Assembly (NCBI RefSeq): GCF_020991275.1
Contig: NZ_JAJLQY010000003.1
Location: 186,001 to 250,000, forward strand
DNA from: Actinocorallia sp. API 0066
GTDB taxonomy: Bacteria > Actinomycetota > Actinomycetes > Streptosporangiales > Streptosporangiaceae
Reading direction: 5' to 3'
DNA: 64,000 nucleotides
Shown: piece by piece, positions 51,615 through 60,215 of the stretch
Layout of the letters: every line of letters begins with the position of its first letter
Position numbering within the stretch: the first letter of the stretch is position 1
Notes under the pieces: model-generated
What the model was told of the DNA's origin: nothing
Seen by the model: the letters and a program-made list of their open reading frames with translations, nothing else
Databases searched by the model: none
Program-made: the position numbers and the translations under genes

Positions 51615-52102
51615 CGTTGGGTCTCCTCCTGGCTGGGGGGTCGGTGCGGGCCGTCCGCCGCACGCCGGGCGGCCTCGGCGGCGATGGGCTCGGCCAGCGT
51701 GCGGATCGTGAAGGTGAGGATCCGGCCGTAGAGCCGCTCGGGCAGCGGGAGGCGCGAGGAGGAGCGCATCGTGTAGGCGAGCGTTGTGGTGCCGTCGCCG
51801 TTGTCCGTCAGCTCGACGGTGCCGACGTGCTCCGTCACCGGCATGCCGCCGATCACCTCGTAGACCATCAGTTCGGGCCGCCGCAGCTCCACGACCCGCT
51901 CGCGCGGGCCGAGACCGGCGACCATGTCGATCCCGTGGACGGCGCCGACGCTCTGGCCGCCGTCCGCCCCCTCGGTGAGCAGGGTGACCGAGCGCAGCAT
52001 GCTGAACCGGGCGTAGCCGCACCGGTCGGCGACCACGTCGAAGACGACCTCGCGCGGCGCCTGGACGCGGAACGTGAGCGTGCGGATCGCGTGTCCGGCC
52101 AT
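51611..52102 (-). CDS. SRPBCC (START-like) domain protein
   Basis: This 163-residue protein has a polyketide-cyclase/START-like fold: HAIRTLTFRVQAPREVVFDVV opens with the helix-grip strand, and the C-terminal helix is RILTFTIRTLAEPIAAEAAR. It would hold a hydrophobic ligand in its cavity. Its coding sequence overlaps the esterase stop (TGATG) and the BVMO start (ATGA), so all four operon products are likely made together. A ligand-binding or presentation role for the BVMO substrate is inferred. Confidence 0.85.
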   Translation of the reverse strand: MAGHAIRTLTFRVQAPREVVFDVVADRCGYARFSMLRSVTLLTEGADGGQSVGAVHGIDMVAGLGPRERVVELRRPELMVYEVIGGMPVTEHVGTVELTDNGDGTTTLAYTMRSSSRLPLPERLYGRILTFTIRTLAEPIAAEAARRAADGPHRPPSQEETQR

Positions 52103-53352
52103 CAGCGGCCTCCCGTCCTGGTGGTGGCGCGCCGCCGTGACGACTTCCTGCGGTTTCGTGTCGCGTTGGCGTGCGTCGCCGCCAGGAAGCGGTGTATGGC
52201 GACGACGGTGTGCGCGGTGCGGGCCGAGGCGACGGTGTCGAAGCCGTGCTGGGCGCGGGGCAGTTCGGCGTAGCCGACGGGAGCGGACGAGGCGGCGCGC
52301 AGCGCGTCGACGAAGCTCCGGGACTGTTCGGCGCCCACGATCGCGTCGCGGGAGCCGTGGACGACGAGGAACGGGGGCGCGTGCGGTCCGACCCGGTGGA
52401 TCGGCGACGCCCGCCGCCACTGCTCGGTGTGCGTCGCGTAGGCGGTGTCGAAGATCCTGCCTTCGAGCAGTTCGCGCAGCCCCTGCCGGTCCTGGGTGAG
52501 GTCGAACAGCCCGTACCTGGGCACCGCGGCGGCCAGCGAGGTGTCCGCGTCCGCGAAGCCCGGCTGGTAGTCCGGGTCGTTGGGGGTGAGCGCGGCGAGC
52601 GCCGCGAGATGGGCGCCGGACGAACCGCCGGTGATGGCGATGAAGCCGGGATCCCCGCCGTACTCGGCGATGTGCCGCCTGGTCCACGCGATGGCGCGCT
52701 TGACGTCGACGATCATCGCGGGCCACCGGGCGGCCGGGGCGAGCCGGTGGTTCACCGTGACGCAGACCCAGCCCTGTTCGGCCAGGTAGCCCATCAGCGG
52801 TTCGCCCTGGCCGACCTTGTCGCCCAACTGCCACGCGCCGCCATGGATCTGGATCAGCACCGGCGCCTTACCGTCGCGCGGCAGGTCGGCGCGATGCCAC
52901 ACGTCCAGCGTGCCGAACCTGCCGTGGTCGGCGTACACGACGTCAGCCGCCCGCCGGTACCGCCAACGCGCAACCGGGCCGTGTGGGACGCCCGGTGGTC
53001 GTCTCCGGCGTGGCTCGGGTGGTGGGGTCACCCCGGCCTGGTCCAGGGCGGTGGCGAGGGCGCGGGCCGAGCGCCGGGCGTCGCCGGACAGCCCGGCGAG
53101 TCCGGCGAGCGCGGCCAGGTTCAGCGCGAGCGCGAGCGGGCGGCGTCGTCCGGGGCGGAGCGCGGCGCCCGCCGCGAGCGCGTGCAGCCCGGCGACGAGC
53201 GGCGGGGCCTCGGCGGCGAGGAACGCGGACATGTTCGTCACCGACCAGGGAAAGCGGCGCAGCAGCGGCCGGTAGGCGAGTGCGACGGCGGCGCTTCCGG
53301 CCGTCCCCACCACCAGGGGCCACGTCGCGGCGGGGGGTTTGTTCTGTGTCAT
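52102..53352 (-). CDS. Alpha/beta hydrolase esterase of the HSL family with N-terminal membrane segments
   Basis: The 416-residue protein begins behind GAGGAG. Residues 1-90 hold two or three hydrophobic segments, followed by the catalytic domain: oxyanion motif IQIHGGAWQLGD near 165, nucleophile elbow AITGGSSGAHLAAL near 240, and the acid and His in LVVHGSRDAIV and LPRAQHGFD. The C-terminal end is very basic (RRKSSRRRATT). It is first in the operon with SRPBCC, BVMO and SDR. Esterase cleavage of the BVMO product is the expected next step. It is divergent from the TetR at 53486. Confidence 0.9.
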   Translation of the reverse strand: MTQNKPPAATWPLVVGTAGSAAVALAYRPLLRRFPWSVTNMSAFLAAEAPPLVAGLHALAAGAALRPGRRRPLALALNLAALAGLAGLSGDARRSARALATALDQAGVTPPPEPRRRRPPGVPHGPVARWRYRRAADVVYADHGRFGTLDVWHRADLPRDGKAPVLIQIHGGAWQLGDKVGQGEPLMGYLAEQGWVCVTVNHRLAPAARWPAMIVDVKRAIAWTRRHIAEYGGDPGFIAITGGSSGAHLAALAALTPNDPDYQPGFADADTSLAAAVPRYGLFDLTQDRQGLRELLEGRIFDTAYATHTEQWRRASPIHRVGPHAPPFLVVHGSRDAIVGAEQSRSFVDALRAASSAPVGYAELPRAQHGFDTVASARTAHTVVAIHRFLAATHANATRNRRKSSRRRATTRTGGR

Positions 53353-53395
53353 CCCAATGTCTCCTCAGGAATCCGCCGGGCGGGGCCCGGCGCAC

Positions 53396-53442
53396 CGGAC
53401 ACTAATCGGACGCGTGGGACATTTCAAGTCCGATTGTCCGAC
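53396..53442. promoter_or_regulatory. TGTCCGAC/AATCGGAC operator region for the TetR and esterase operon
   Basis: AATCGGAC (53404-53411) and GTCCGATT (53428-53435) are exact arms with a 16-base centre, extended outward by CGGACA and TGTCCGAC. The same TGTCCGACA-type word occurs as TGTCGGACA at the mce promoter (54248-54256). The adjacent TetR is the likely binder. Confidence 0.65.
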
Positions 53443-53485
53443 AGCTTCTTGCGGCATACTGAGGGGGAACAGGGGACGGGAGAAG

Positions 53486-54145
53486 ATGTTCACGGAACTG
53501 GTGAAGCGCGCGCTGACGGAGCACTCCGCCGCGGGGGTCGAGCCCGACGAGCAGACCGAGCGCATTCTGGACGCCGCCCTCGCCCAGTTCACCGACTTCG
53601 GGCTGCGCCGCTCCTCGATGGAGGACGTCGCGCGGCGCAGCGGGCTCGCCCGCTCGACCGTCTACCGGCGCTTCACCGGCAAGGACGTGCTGCTGGAAGC
53701 GGTCCTGCACCGCGAGGTCCAGCGCTTCTACCGGGGGCTGACGGCCGTCCGCGAGAGCGAGACCACCCGCGCGGGCCAGGTCGTGGAGTCCGGCGCGTTC
53801 TGCCTGCTGTTCCTGCGCGGCCACGGGCTGCTGCGCCGCCTCGTCGACACCGAGCCCGAGTCGATCCTGCCGCAGCTCACCGTGCACAGCGACGCGCTGG
53901 TGGAGCTCGCCAGAAGCATCCTGAGCCTGATGCTGCGGCACGAGCTCTACGGCGCGCAGTCCCCGCCCGCCGAGGTCGCGTCCCGCATCGAGGGCCTCGC
54001 GGAGGTCACCGTCCGGCTCACCCTGTCGTTCGTCCTCAACGACCGCGGCGTGATCCCGCTGGAGACCGAGGACGACGCCCGCGAACTCAGCCGCCGCTAC
54101 GTGCTCCCCCTCTACACCGCCCTCTTCCAGGAGATCTCCGCCTGA
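53486..54145 (+). CDS. TetR family regulator, probable controller of the mce and BVMO operons
   Basis: This 219-residue TetR has helix-turn-helix residues about 24-70 (RILDAALAQFTDFGLRRSSM, then VARRSGLARSTVYRRFTGKD). The C-terminal domain has LRRLVDTEPESILPQLTVHS. It is divergent from the esterase-SRPBCC-BVMO-SDR operon and codirectional with the mce operon 256 bases downstream. Related TGTC(C/G)GACA words lie at both promoters. M. tuberculosis Mce3R is a TetR protein beside an mce operon, a comparable arrangement. Confidence 0.92.
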   Translation: MFTELVKRALTEHSAAGVEPDEQTERILDAALAQFTDFGLRRSSMEDVARRSGLARSTVYRRFTGKDVLLEAVLHREVQRFYRGLTAVRESETTRAGQVVESGAFCLLFLRGHGLLRRLVDTEPESILPQLTVHSDALVELARSILSLMLRHELYGAQSPPAEVASRIEGLAEVTVRLTLSFVLNDRGVIPLETEDDARELSRRYVLPLYTALFQEISA

Positions 54146-54246
54146 CCCGGCTCCGCCGCCCCGCGTCCGGTCGGGCGCGGCCGTCAGGCGTGCCCGAACA
54201 CGCCCACCGAGCGTCACCACCACACCGCGCCGCCCTCGTGTGGAAC

Positions 54247-54287
54247 GTGTCGGACACTTGACGTCCCTGGTGTGTCATGAGTAGTTT
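54247..54287 (+). promoter_or_regulatory. Promoter and operator of the mce operon
   Basis: GTGTC-G-GACAC (54247-54257) is a perfect palindrome directly abutting the -35 box TTGACG (54258-54263); an 18-base spacer leads to TAGTTT (54282-54287). A leader of about 110 bases follows before the first YrbE gene. The operator resembles the sites at 53396-53442. Confidence 0.6.
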
Positions 54288-54401
54288 CCGACCGTCAGTA
54301 AGACGGACGCCCTCGGCCCGCCCCACGCCGCCGGGGGCGTCCGTTTCGCGGCGCGGCCCACCCCCGCGCCGCGCCGCCACGGACCGCGAGGGACACCGAG
54401 C

Positions 54402-55205
54402 ATGGCTCCACTGCTGGCACGCGCCCCGGCGCTGGTGAAGGCGCGCGCCGCGAGGACGCTCGACGAGACCGGCGAGCTGTACGTCACGCTGTTCGAGGGG
54501 CTCCGCCGGAGCTGGGACGTCCGGACGTGGTGGGGCGCGTTCGTCGAGCAGTGCTGGTTCGTCGTCCGGGTCACGTGTGTCCCGCTGCTGCTCATCGCGA
54601 TCCCGCTCGGCGCGACGATCTCGCTCCAGGTCGGGGACGTCGCCCGGCAGATCGGCGCGCAGTCCAGCACCGGGGCGCTCGTCGTCACCGCGATGGTCCG
54701 GCAGATCGCGCCGCTGGCCGCCGCGCTCCTCATCTCCGGCGCCGGAGGCTCGGCCATCACCGCCGACATGGGGGCGCGGCGCATCCGCGACGAACTGTCG
54801 GCCCTGGAGGTGATGGGGATCAACCCGACGCACCGGCTCGTCACGCCCCGGCTGTGGGCCGCCGCCGTCGTGTCGGTGCTGCTCTGCTCGATGGTGATCC
54901 TCTCGGGCGTCGCGGGCGGCTTCTACTTCAACGTGATCCAGCAGGGCGTCACACCGGGCGCGTACTTCGACGGGGCCGCCTCGCTGCTGCGGACCTCCGA
55001 CCTGCTCGTCACCCTCGTCAAGGCCGGGGTCTTCGGCCTCGTCGCCGCCGCGGTGGCCTGCTCGACCGGGATGACCTGCGACTACGGGGCCGCCGGGGTC
55101 GGCAGGGCCGTCACCCGCGCCACCGTCGTCACGTCGCTGATCGTCTTCTTCCTCAACTACGTCATCGAGACCCTGTACCTGGTCCTCGTCCCACCCGAGT
55201 TCTAA
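54402..55205 (+). CDS. yrbEA: Mce-system permease YrbEA (MlaE family)
   Basis: The 267-residue protein has five to six membrane helices. The MlaE signature is visible: LLISGAGGSAITADMGARRIRDE with EVMGINP after it, the conserved cytoplasmic coupling region of Mla/Mce permeases. It begins the operon at 54402, without a strong Shine-Dalgarno but in frame with full-length homology. Together with the second YrbE it forms the membrane core that couples the ATPase to MCE proteins for lipid import. No ATPase gene is in the window. Confidence 0.92.
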   Translation: MAPLLARAPALVKARAARTLDETGELYVTLFEGLRRSWDVRTWWGAFVEQCWFVVRVTCVPLLLIAIPLGATISLQVGDVARQIGAQSSTGALVVTAMVRQIAPLAAALLISGAGGSAITADMGARRIRDELSALEVMGINPTHRLVTPRLWAAAVVSVLLCSMVILSGVAGGFYFNVIQQGVTPGAYFDGAASLLRTSDLLVTLVKAGVFGLVAAAVACSTGMTCDYGAAGVGRAVTRATVVTSLIVFFLNYVIETLYLVLVPPEF

Positions 55206-55221
55206 GCGAGGAAACCCCCCT

Positions 55222-56079
55222 TTGGCCGCCATCCTCCCCGGCCGCCGGCTCGGCTCGCTGGTCCGGGCCCGGGCACGACGGCTCTCCGCCGCCGCCACGG
55301 CCCCGCCGCTCTTCCTGGCCCGGGTCGTCCGCCACCTGCTTCTCGACCTGCTGCTACGCCGCAAGTACGGCAAGGTCGTCGTCCGCCACATGAGCGACAT
55401 GACCATCGGGGTCAACGCGCTCCTCGTCGGCGGCGGCATGGTCTTTGTACTATTCGCGATGTCGTTCTTCACCGGCGCGATCGTCGGTGTCCAGGGCTAC
55501 CCGTCGTTGCAGCGGCTCGGCGTGGAGTCCTTCACCGGGCTGATCGCCGGGTTCACCACGGTCCGTGAGCTGGGGCCCGTCATCACCGGGATCGCGCTCA
55601 TCTCGCAGGTCGGCTCGGCCTGCACCGCCGAGATCGGCGCGATGCGCATCGGCGAGGAGATCGACGCGCTGGAGGTCATGGGCGTCAACCCGATCGCCTA
55701 CCTGGTGTGCACCCGGATCGCCGCGACGATCGCCGTGCTCGTGCCGCTCTACCTGCTCGCGCTGTTCGCGTCGTTCTTCGCGACCCGGCTGATCTCGGTG
55801 CGGTTCTTCGGGCTCTCCCCCGGCGTGTACGACCACTACTTCCACCTGTACCTGCCGCCGCGCGACGTGTTCTACAGCGTCGTCAAGGTCGTGGTGTTCG
55901 CTTTCATCATCATGGTCGTCCACTGCTACCGGGGCTACCACGCGTCCGGCGGGCCGGTGGGCGTCGGGGTGGCGGCCGGACGCGCCATCCGCTCCTCCAG
56001 CGTCGCCGTCATCGTGGCGAACCTGCTGCTGTCGTCGCTGTTCTGGGGCGACGGCGGGACGGTGAGCCTCGCCGGATGA
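55222..56079 (+). CDS. yrbEB: Mce-system permease YrbEB (MlaE family)
   Basis: This is a 285-residue MlaE-family permease with the coupling motif GSACTAEIGAMRIGEEIDAL and EVMGVNPIAYL. The start at TTG 55222 has GAGGAAA upstream. An N-terminal extension of about 40 residues rich in Arg precedes the first helix. It overlaps the first MCE gene by four bases (ATGA). Functional role as for YrbEA. Confidence 0.92.
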   Translation: MAAILPGRRLGSLVRARARRLSAAATAPPLFLARVVRHLLLDLLLRRKYGKVVVRHMSDMTIGVNALLVGGGMVFVLFAMSFFTGAIVGVQGYPSLQRLGVESFTGLIAGFTTVRELGPVITGIALISQVGSACTAEIGAMRIGEEIDALEVMGVNPIAYLVCTRIAATIAVLVPLYLLALFASFFATRLISVRFFGLSPGVYDHYFHLYLPPRDVFYSVVKVVVFAFIIMVVHCYRGYHASGGPVGVGVAAGRAIRSSSVAVIVANLLLSSLFWGDGGTVSLAG

Positions 56080-57095
56080 ACCACCTCACCGCACGGCGCG
56101 CCCTCGCCGTCCTCGCCACCGTGGGCGCCGTCGCCGCCGCCTTCCTGCTGCCCGCCCCGTCCACCACGCGCACGTACACCGCGTCCTTCGGCCACACCGG
56201 GCAGGGCCTGGACACCCGCTCGGCCGTCCGGGTGCGCGGCGTGCCCGTCGGCGCGGTGACGGGCGTCGGCCTCGACGCCACGGGCCGGGCCGTCGTCCGC
56301 GTCAGGATCGACGCCGGGGTGCCGATCCCGGTGACGGCGTCCGCGCGCGTCGAGTCGCTCTCGGTGTTCGGCCCGAAGGACCTCGTGCTCGACCTCGGCG
56401 CGGGCGAGGGCACCGGGCCCTACCTGCCCGACCACGCGCCGATCACCCGCACGGCCGACCCCACCGACCTGGCCGACGCGGGCGCGCCGCTCAGCGCGCT
56501 GACCGAGGCCGTCGACCCGGGCGAACTGCACACCGTCGTCAGCACCCTCGCCGCCGCCCTGCGCGGCAACGGCGCCCGGATCCGGCGCGCCACCGGCGAC
56601 ACCGCGACGCTGCTCGGCGTCGTGACCGAGGACCCGGCCGCGCTCCGGCGGCTGATCGGCGACGCCGCCGCGCTGACCGGCACCCTGGCGACCCGCGCGG
56701 ACACCGCGCCGGCCGCCGCCCGCGACCTCAACACGCTCCTGCCCGTCCTCACCGACGACCCCGCCGCCCTCGGCGACGCCCTGGACGGGATCTCCGACCT
56801 CGCCGACGAGGCGACCGCGCTGCTGCGGACCAGCGGGCCCGGCATCGGCCGGATCCTCGACTCCACCGGCGGCCTCACCCGGGTGCTCGACCGGCACCGC
56901 GACGACCTCCTCCCACTGCTGCGGGCGCTCCAGGAGCTCTTCGGCGACCTCGCGGGCCTGCTGCGGCTCCCCGGCCCCGACGGGACACTCATGGGCGCGG
57001 TCAACAACCACATACCCCTCGACCCCTGCGGCACGTTCGTGGACCTGTGCCCGCCGCGCGACCAGCGGCCGACGGCGACGGACGGCAGCCGGTGA
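56076..57095 (+). CDS. MCE-family protein, first of six (MceA position)
   Basis: The 339-residue protein has a signal anchor (ALAVLATVGAVAAAFLLPAP), then the MCE/MlaD domain (residues about 30-115; SAVRVRGVPVGAVTGVGL is the core repeat) and a helical tail rich in Asp/Leu heptads to near 300. Expected outside the membrane as part of the hexameric lipid channel. Shorter than mycobacterial MceA, which carries a long tail. Translation is coupled to neighbours by four-base overlaps. Confidence 0.9.
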   Translation: MNHLTARRALAVLATVGAVAAAFLLPAPSTTRTYTASFGHTGQGLDTRSAVRVRGVPVGAVTGVGLDATGRAVVRVRIDAGVPIPVTASARVESLSVFGPKDLVLDLGAGEGTGPYLPDHAPITRTADPTDLADAGAPLSALTEAVDPGELHTVVSTLAAALRGNGARIRRATGDTATLLGVVTEDPAALRRLIGDAAALTGTLATRADTAPAAARDLNTLLPVLTDDPAALGDALDGISDLADEATALLRTSGPGIGRILDSTGGLTRVLDRHRDDLLPLLRALQELFGDLAGLLRLPGPDGTLMGAVNNHIPLDPCGTFVDLCPPRDQRPTATDGSR

Positions 57096-58180
57096 ACGGC
57101 GTCCTCGGCAGGAACGGCCCCAGCCCGTCCGTCCTCCTCAGATTTGTGGTCTTCGCGCTCGTCGCCGGGACGCTCACCTGGTTCGTCGGCGCGCGGATCC
57201 ACGGCCCCCGCTACCCCGACGCGCTCGTCCTCAAGGCCGTCTTCGACGACGTCGGCGGGCTGCGGTCCGGCGATCCGGTGAAGATCGCAGGGACGCCCGT
57301 GGGCAGGGTCACCGACGTCCGGGTCGCCGACGGCCGCGCGCTCGTCACGCTGCGGATCGACAGGACGCTGAAGCTGCCCCCCGACAGCACCGCTGAGGTG
57401 CGCTGGCGCGACCTCATCGGCCAACGCCTGCTCTACCTCGTGCCGGGCACCGGCACCGGCGCGCCGCTCCGCGACGGCGCGACCCTCACCGCCACCAAGG
57501 CCGTCGTGGACCTCGGCGAGATCGTCAACCAGCTCGGGCCGCTCACCCGTGGCCTGGACCCGGCGCAGCTCAACCAGATCCTCCAGGCCGTCGCCCGGAT
57601 GATGGAGGGCAACGGGCAGAACCTCGGCCTGCTCATGGTGGACCTCCAGACGCTCATCGCGACCTTCGCCGACCGCAGGGAGCAGATCGCGTCCCTCACC
57701 GACGACTTCGCCAAGCTCAGCGATGTCGCCGCCGAACGCGACGACCAGATCGCCACGCTCATCGGCGACCTCGCCGCGATCAGCAAGTCCTTCGCGGGCA
57801 ACACCGACCTGCTGGGCGACGCCGCCGACGAGCTCGGCCAGGTCGCCGCCTCGCTCGACACCGTGCTCAGCGGGAACCAGAAGCAGCTCGGCCAGGCCAT
57901 CGCCAACCTCAGCGCGATCACCGACACCGCCGTCGCCAACACCGCGAAGATCGAGAAGGCGATCACCCAGCTTCCGCCGACGCTGCGGGCGCTGTTCACG
58001 CTCACCAACGGCGGCCACTTCGCCCGCATCAACGTCATGTGCTTCAACGTCGTCCGCGCCCCGTGCCCGTGGCCGCTGCGGCTCCCCGGCCAGGGCGCGG
58101 CGCAGCCGCCCGCCGACGCGGCCGTCAATCTCAAGAAGCTCGCCGACCTCATGAGCACGCTGACCGAGGAGGCCGACTGA
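57092..58180 (+). CDS. MCE-family protein, second of six (MceB position)
   Basis: This 362-residue protein starts at GTG. It has a membrane anchor (LLRFVVFALVAGTLTWFVGA), MCE domain (about 45-125; GLRSGDPVKIAGTPVGRVTD) and a long amphipathic helical region (GEIVNQLGPLTRGLDPAQLN onward) as in MlaD-like needle-forming proteins. The end holds an MCE tail with CFNVVRAPCPWPLR, where two Cys could pair. It overlaps the next gene by one base (TGATG). Confidence 0.9.
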   Translation: MNGVLGRNGPSPSVLLRFVVFALVAGTLTWFVGARIHGPRYPDALVLKAVFDDVGGLRSGDPVKIAGTPVGRVTDVRVADGRALVTLRIDRTLKLPPDSTAEVRWRDLIGQRLLYLVPGTGTGAPLRDGATLTATKAVVDLGEIVNQLGPLTRGLDPAQLNQILQAVARMMEGNGQNLGLLMVDLQTLIATFADRREQIASLTDDFAKLSDVAAERDDQIATLIGDLAAISKSFAGNTDLLGDAADELGQVAASLDTVLSGNQKQLGQAIANLSAITDTAVANTAKIEKAITQLPPTLRALFTLTNGGHFARINVMCFNVVRAPCPWPLRLPGQGAAQPPADAAVNLKKLADLMSTLTEEAD

Positions 58181-59193
58181 TGGCTCTGCGCTCCCTGCGC
58201 GACGTGGACCAGCGGCGCGTCGCCGTGGTCGTCACCCTCCTGCTGGCGGTCACCGTAGCCGCCACGTTCGCTTACGGGCAGCTCGGCCTGTTCCGGGGCG
58301 GCTACGAGATGTCGGGCGTCTTCCGGGACTCCGGCGGGATCAAACGCGGCGACGAGGTGCGGCAGGCCGGGGTGCGGATCGGCGCGGTCACCGAGGTGAC
58401 GCCCGACTTCGCCACCGGAACCGTCGTCATCACCTGGCGGGTGGACGGCGGCGTCAGGCTCGGCCCGCGGACCCGCGCCGAGATCACCACCGCCAACCTC
58501 CTCGGCGGCCGCTACCTGCGCGTCAGCGGCCCCGTCACCGGGCCCCACCTGCACACCCTGCCCGCCGCCCAACGCCGGATCCCGGTAGAGCGGACCGGTG
58601 TCCCCCACACCCTGGTGGACGCGCTCAACACGGGCACCACCACGCTCGGCGCCCTGGACGTCGCGAGCATCACCAGGATCCTCGACGAGGCCCGGCAGAC
58701 GAAGCTGCCGTCCCCACAGAACCTGCGCAAACTGCTGCTCGACCTCGGCGCCCTGGCCGCCACCCTCAACGACCACGCGCCGGAGATCCGCCGTCTCATC
58801 ACCGACTCCCGGCGGCTCAGCACCGTGCTCGCCGCCAGGACCGCCGACCTCGCCACCCTGCTGGACGCCGCCCGCACCCTCCTCAGGGTCATCGCCGAAC
58901 ACCGGGACACGCTGTCGGCCGCGCTCGGCGCCAGCGGCCGGACGCTCAAGGCACTCGGCGACACCGTGGCCGACCGGGAGGACGAGATCGACGCGCTGCT
59001 CGCCGGGCTGCACCGGATGACGGCGGCGCTCGCGCCCCGCACCGCCGAACTCAACACCGGCCTCGCCCTGCTCGGACCGACCTTCAAGGGGTTCGCGGCG
59101 GTCGCCGACACCGGGCACCTCGCCGGGTTCCTGTCCGGGCTCGGCTTCCTCCAACCGCCCCAGCAGGTCCTCATCCCGGAGGCGAGACCATGA
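58180..59193 (+). CDS. MCE-family protein, third of six (MceC position)
   Basis: The 337-residue protein has an anchor helix at about 14-32, an MCE domain (about 40-125; GIKRGDEVRQAGVRIGAVTE) and a helical tail with repeated ARTADLATLLD-type heptads. It overlaps the next gene by four bases. No lipobox. Function within the lipid-transfer hexamer is inferred from the family. Confidence 0.9.
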   Translation: MALRSLRDVDQRRVAVVVTLLLAVTVAATFAYGQLGLFRGGYEMSGVFRDSGGIKRGDEVRQAGVRIGAVTEVTPDFATGTVVITWRVDGGVRLGPRTRAEITTANLLGGRYLRVSGPVTGPHLHTLPAAQRRIPVERTGVPHTLVDALNTGTTTLGALDVASITRILDEARQTKLPSPQNLRKLLLDLGALAATLNDHAPEIRRLITDSRRLSTVLAARTADLATLLDAARTLLRVIAEHRDTLSAALGASGRTLKALGDTVADREDEIDALLAGLHRMTAALAPRTAELNTGLALLGPTFKGFAAVADTGHLAGFLSGLGFLQPPQQVLIPEARP

Positions 59194-60215
59194 GCGTCCC
59201 GACCCGCCGCCGCGCCCGCGCGCTGCTGCCGCCACTCGCCCTGGCTCTGGCCGTCGCGGGCTGTGCCATGCCCGACGGCGGCGACCGCCAGGTGACGGTC
59301 ACGTTCGACCGGGCGCCCAGCTTCTACGCCGGGTCCCGGGTGAAGGTGCTCGGCCTCGACGTCGGCACCGTGACCGAGGTGCGGATCGCCGACACCGGGG
59401 TCCGCGTCCGCGCGTCCGTCGACCGGGACGTGCCGCTGCCCGCCGACGCCGTCGCCTCGATCGTCCCGCTGAACGTGGTCGGCGAACGCAACCTCGTGCT
59501 GTCGCCCTGGACGCCGGGACGGCCGAAGGCGACCGGCGACCTCGCCATCCCCCGCGAACGCACCGTCCTGCCCGTCGAGACCGACGAGGCGCTCGCCGCC
59601 TTCACCGGGATCCTCCAGGCCGTCGATCCGGTGCGGGCCAGGGACCTCACCCGCGACCTCGCCTCCTCCCTCAGCGGCAACGGCACGGCGTTCAACAGCG
59701 CGCTCCAGCAGCTCGGCCGGCTCACCGACACCGTGGGCGGGCAGGCCGACGACCTCGCCGCCATCGCCGACAACCTGCACACCGCCCTCGGCGCGGTCCG
59801 CGGCAAGGAGGACGCCCTCGGCGACCTGCTCGACGGGCTCGCCACCGCGACCAGAACCCTCGCCGCCGAACGCGAGGCGATCACCCAGCTCGTCCAGGGG
59901 CTCGCGAAGCTGATCCGGAGCGGGCACGCGCTGCTAGAGAAGTACGACGGCCAACTCGTGGACGACATGGCGGCGCTGACGCGGGTGGCGCTCACGCTCC
60001 AGGGCAACAGCGAGCACCTGGGCGAGTTCGTCGACGCCCTCCCGGCGGCGAGCAGGGCGTTCCTCACCTCGTGGAACCGGAAGGAGCACCGGATCGAGCT
60101 GCGCTTCGCCCTCGACCCGCAGCTCCGCCACCTCCTCCAGCAGCTCGGCATCCCCGACCGGTGTGTGGTCCCGGGGCCATACCTGTCGAACTGCCCGTGG
60201 GAGGCCGCCCGATGA
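59190..60215 (+). CDS. MCE-family lipoprotein, fourth of six (MceD position)
   Basis: The 341-residue protein has a signal peptide and lipobox (ALALAVAGCAMP), so it should be lipidated at Cys25. MCE domain at about 35-115 (FYAGSRVKVLGLDVGTVTEV) and a helical tail to about 280 follow, ending in CVVPGPYLSNCPW with two Cys. In mycobacteria the fifth member, not the fourth, is the usual lipoprotein; here both four and five have lipoboxes. Confidence 0.9.
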   Translation: MSVPTRRRARALLPPLALALAVAGCAMPDGGDRQVTVTFDRAPSFYAGSRVKVLGLDVGTVTEVRIADTGVRVRASVDRDVPLPADAVASIVPLNVVGERNLVLSPWTPGRPKATGDLAIPRERTVLPVETDEALAAFTGILQAVDPVRARDLTRDLASSLSGNGTAFNSALQQLGRLTDTVGGQADDLAAIADNLHTALGAVRGKEDALGDLLDGLATATRTLAAEREAITQLVQGLAKLIRSGHALLEKYDGQLVDDMAALTRVALTLQGNSEHLGEFVDALPAASRAFLTSWNRKEHRIELRFALDPQLRHLLQQLGIPDRCVVPGPYLSNCPWEAAR

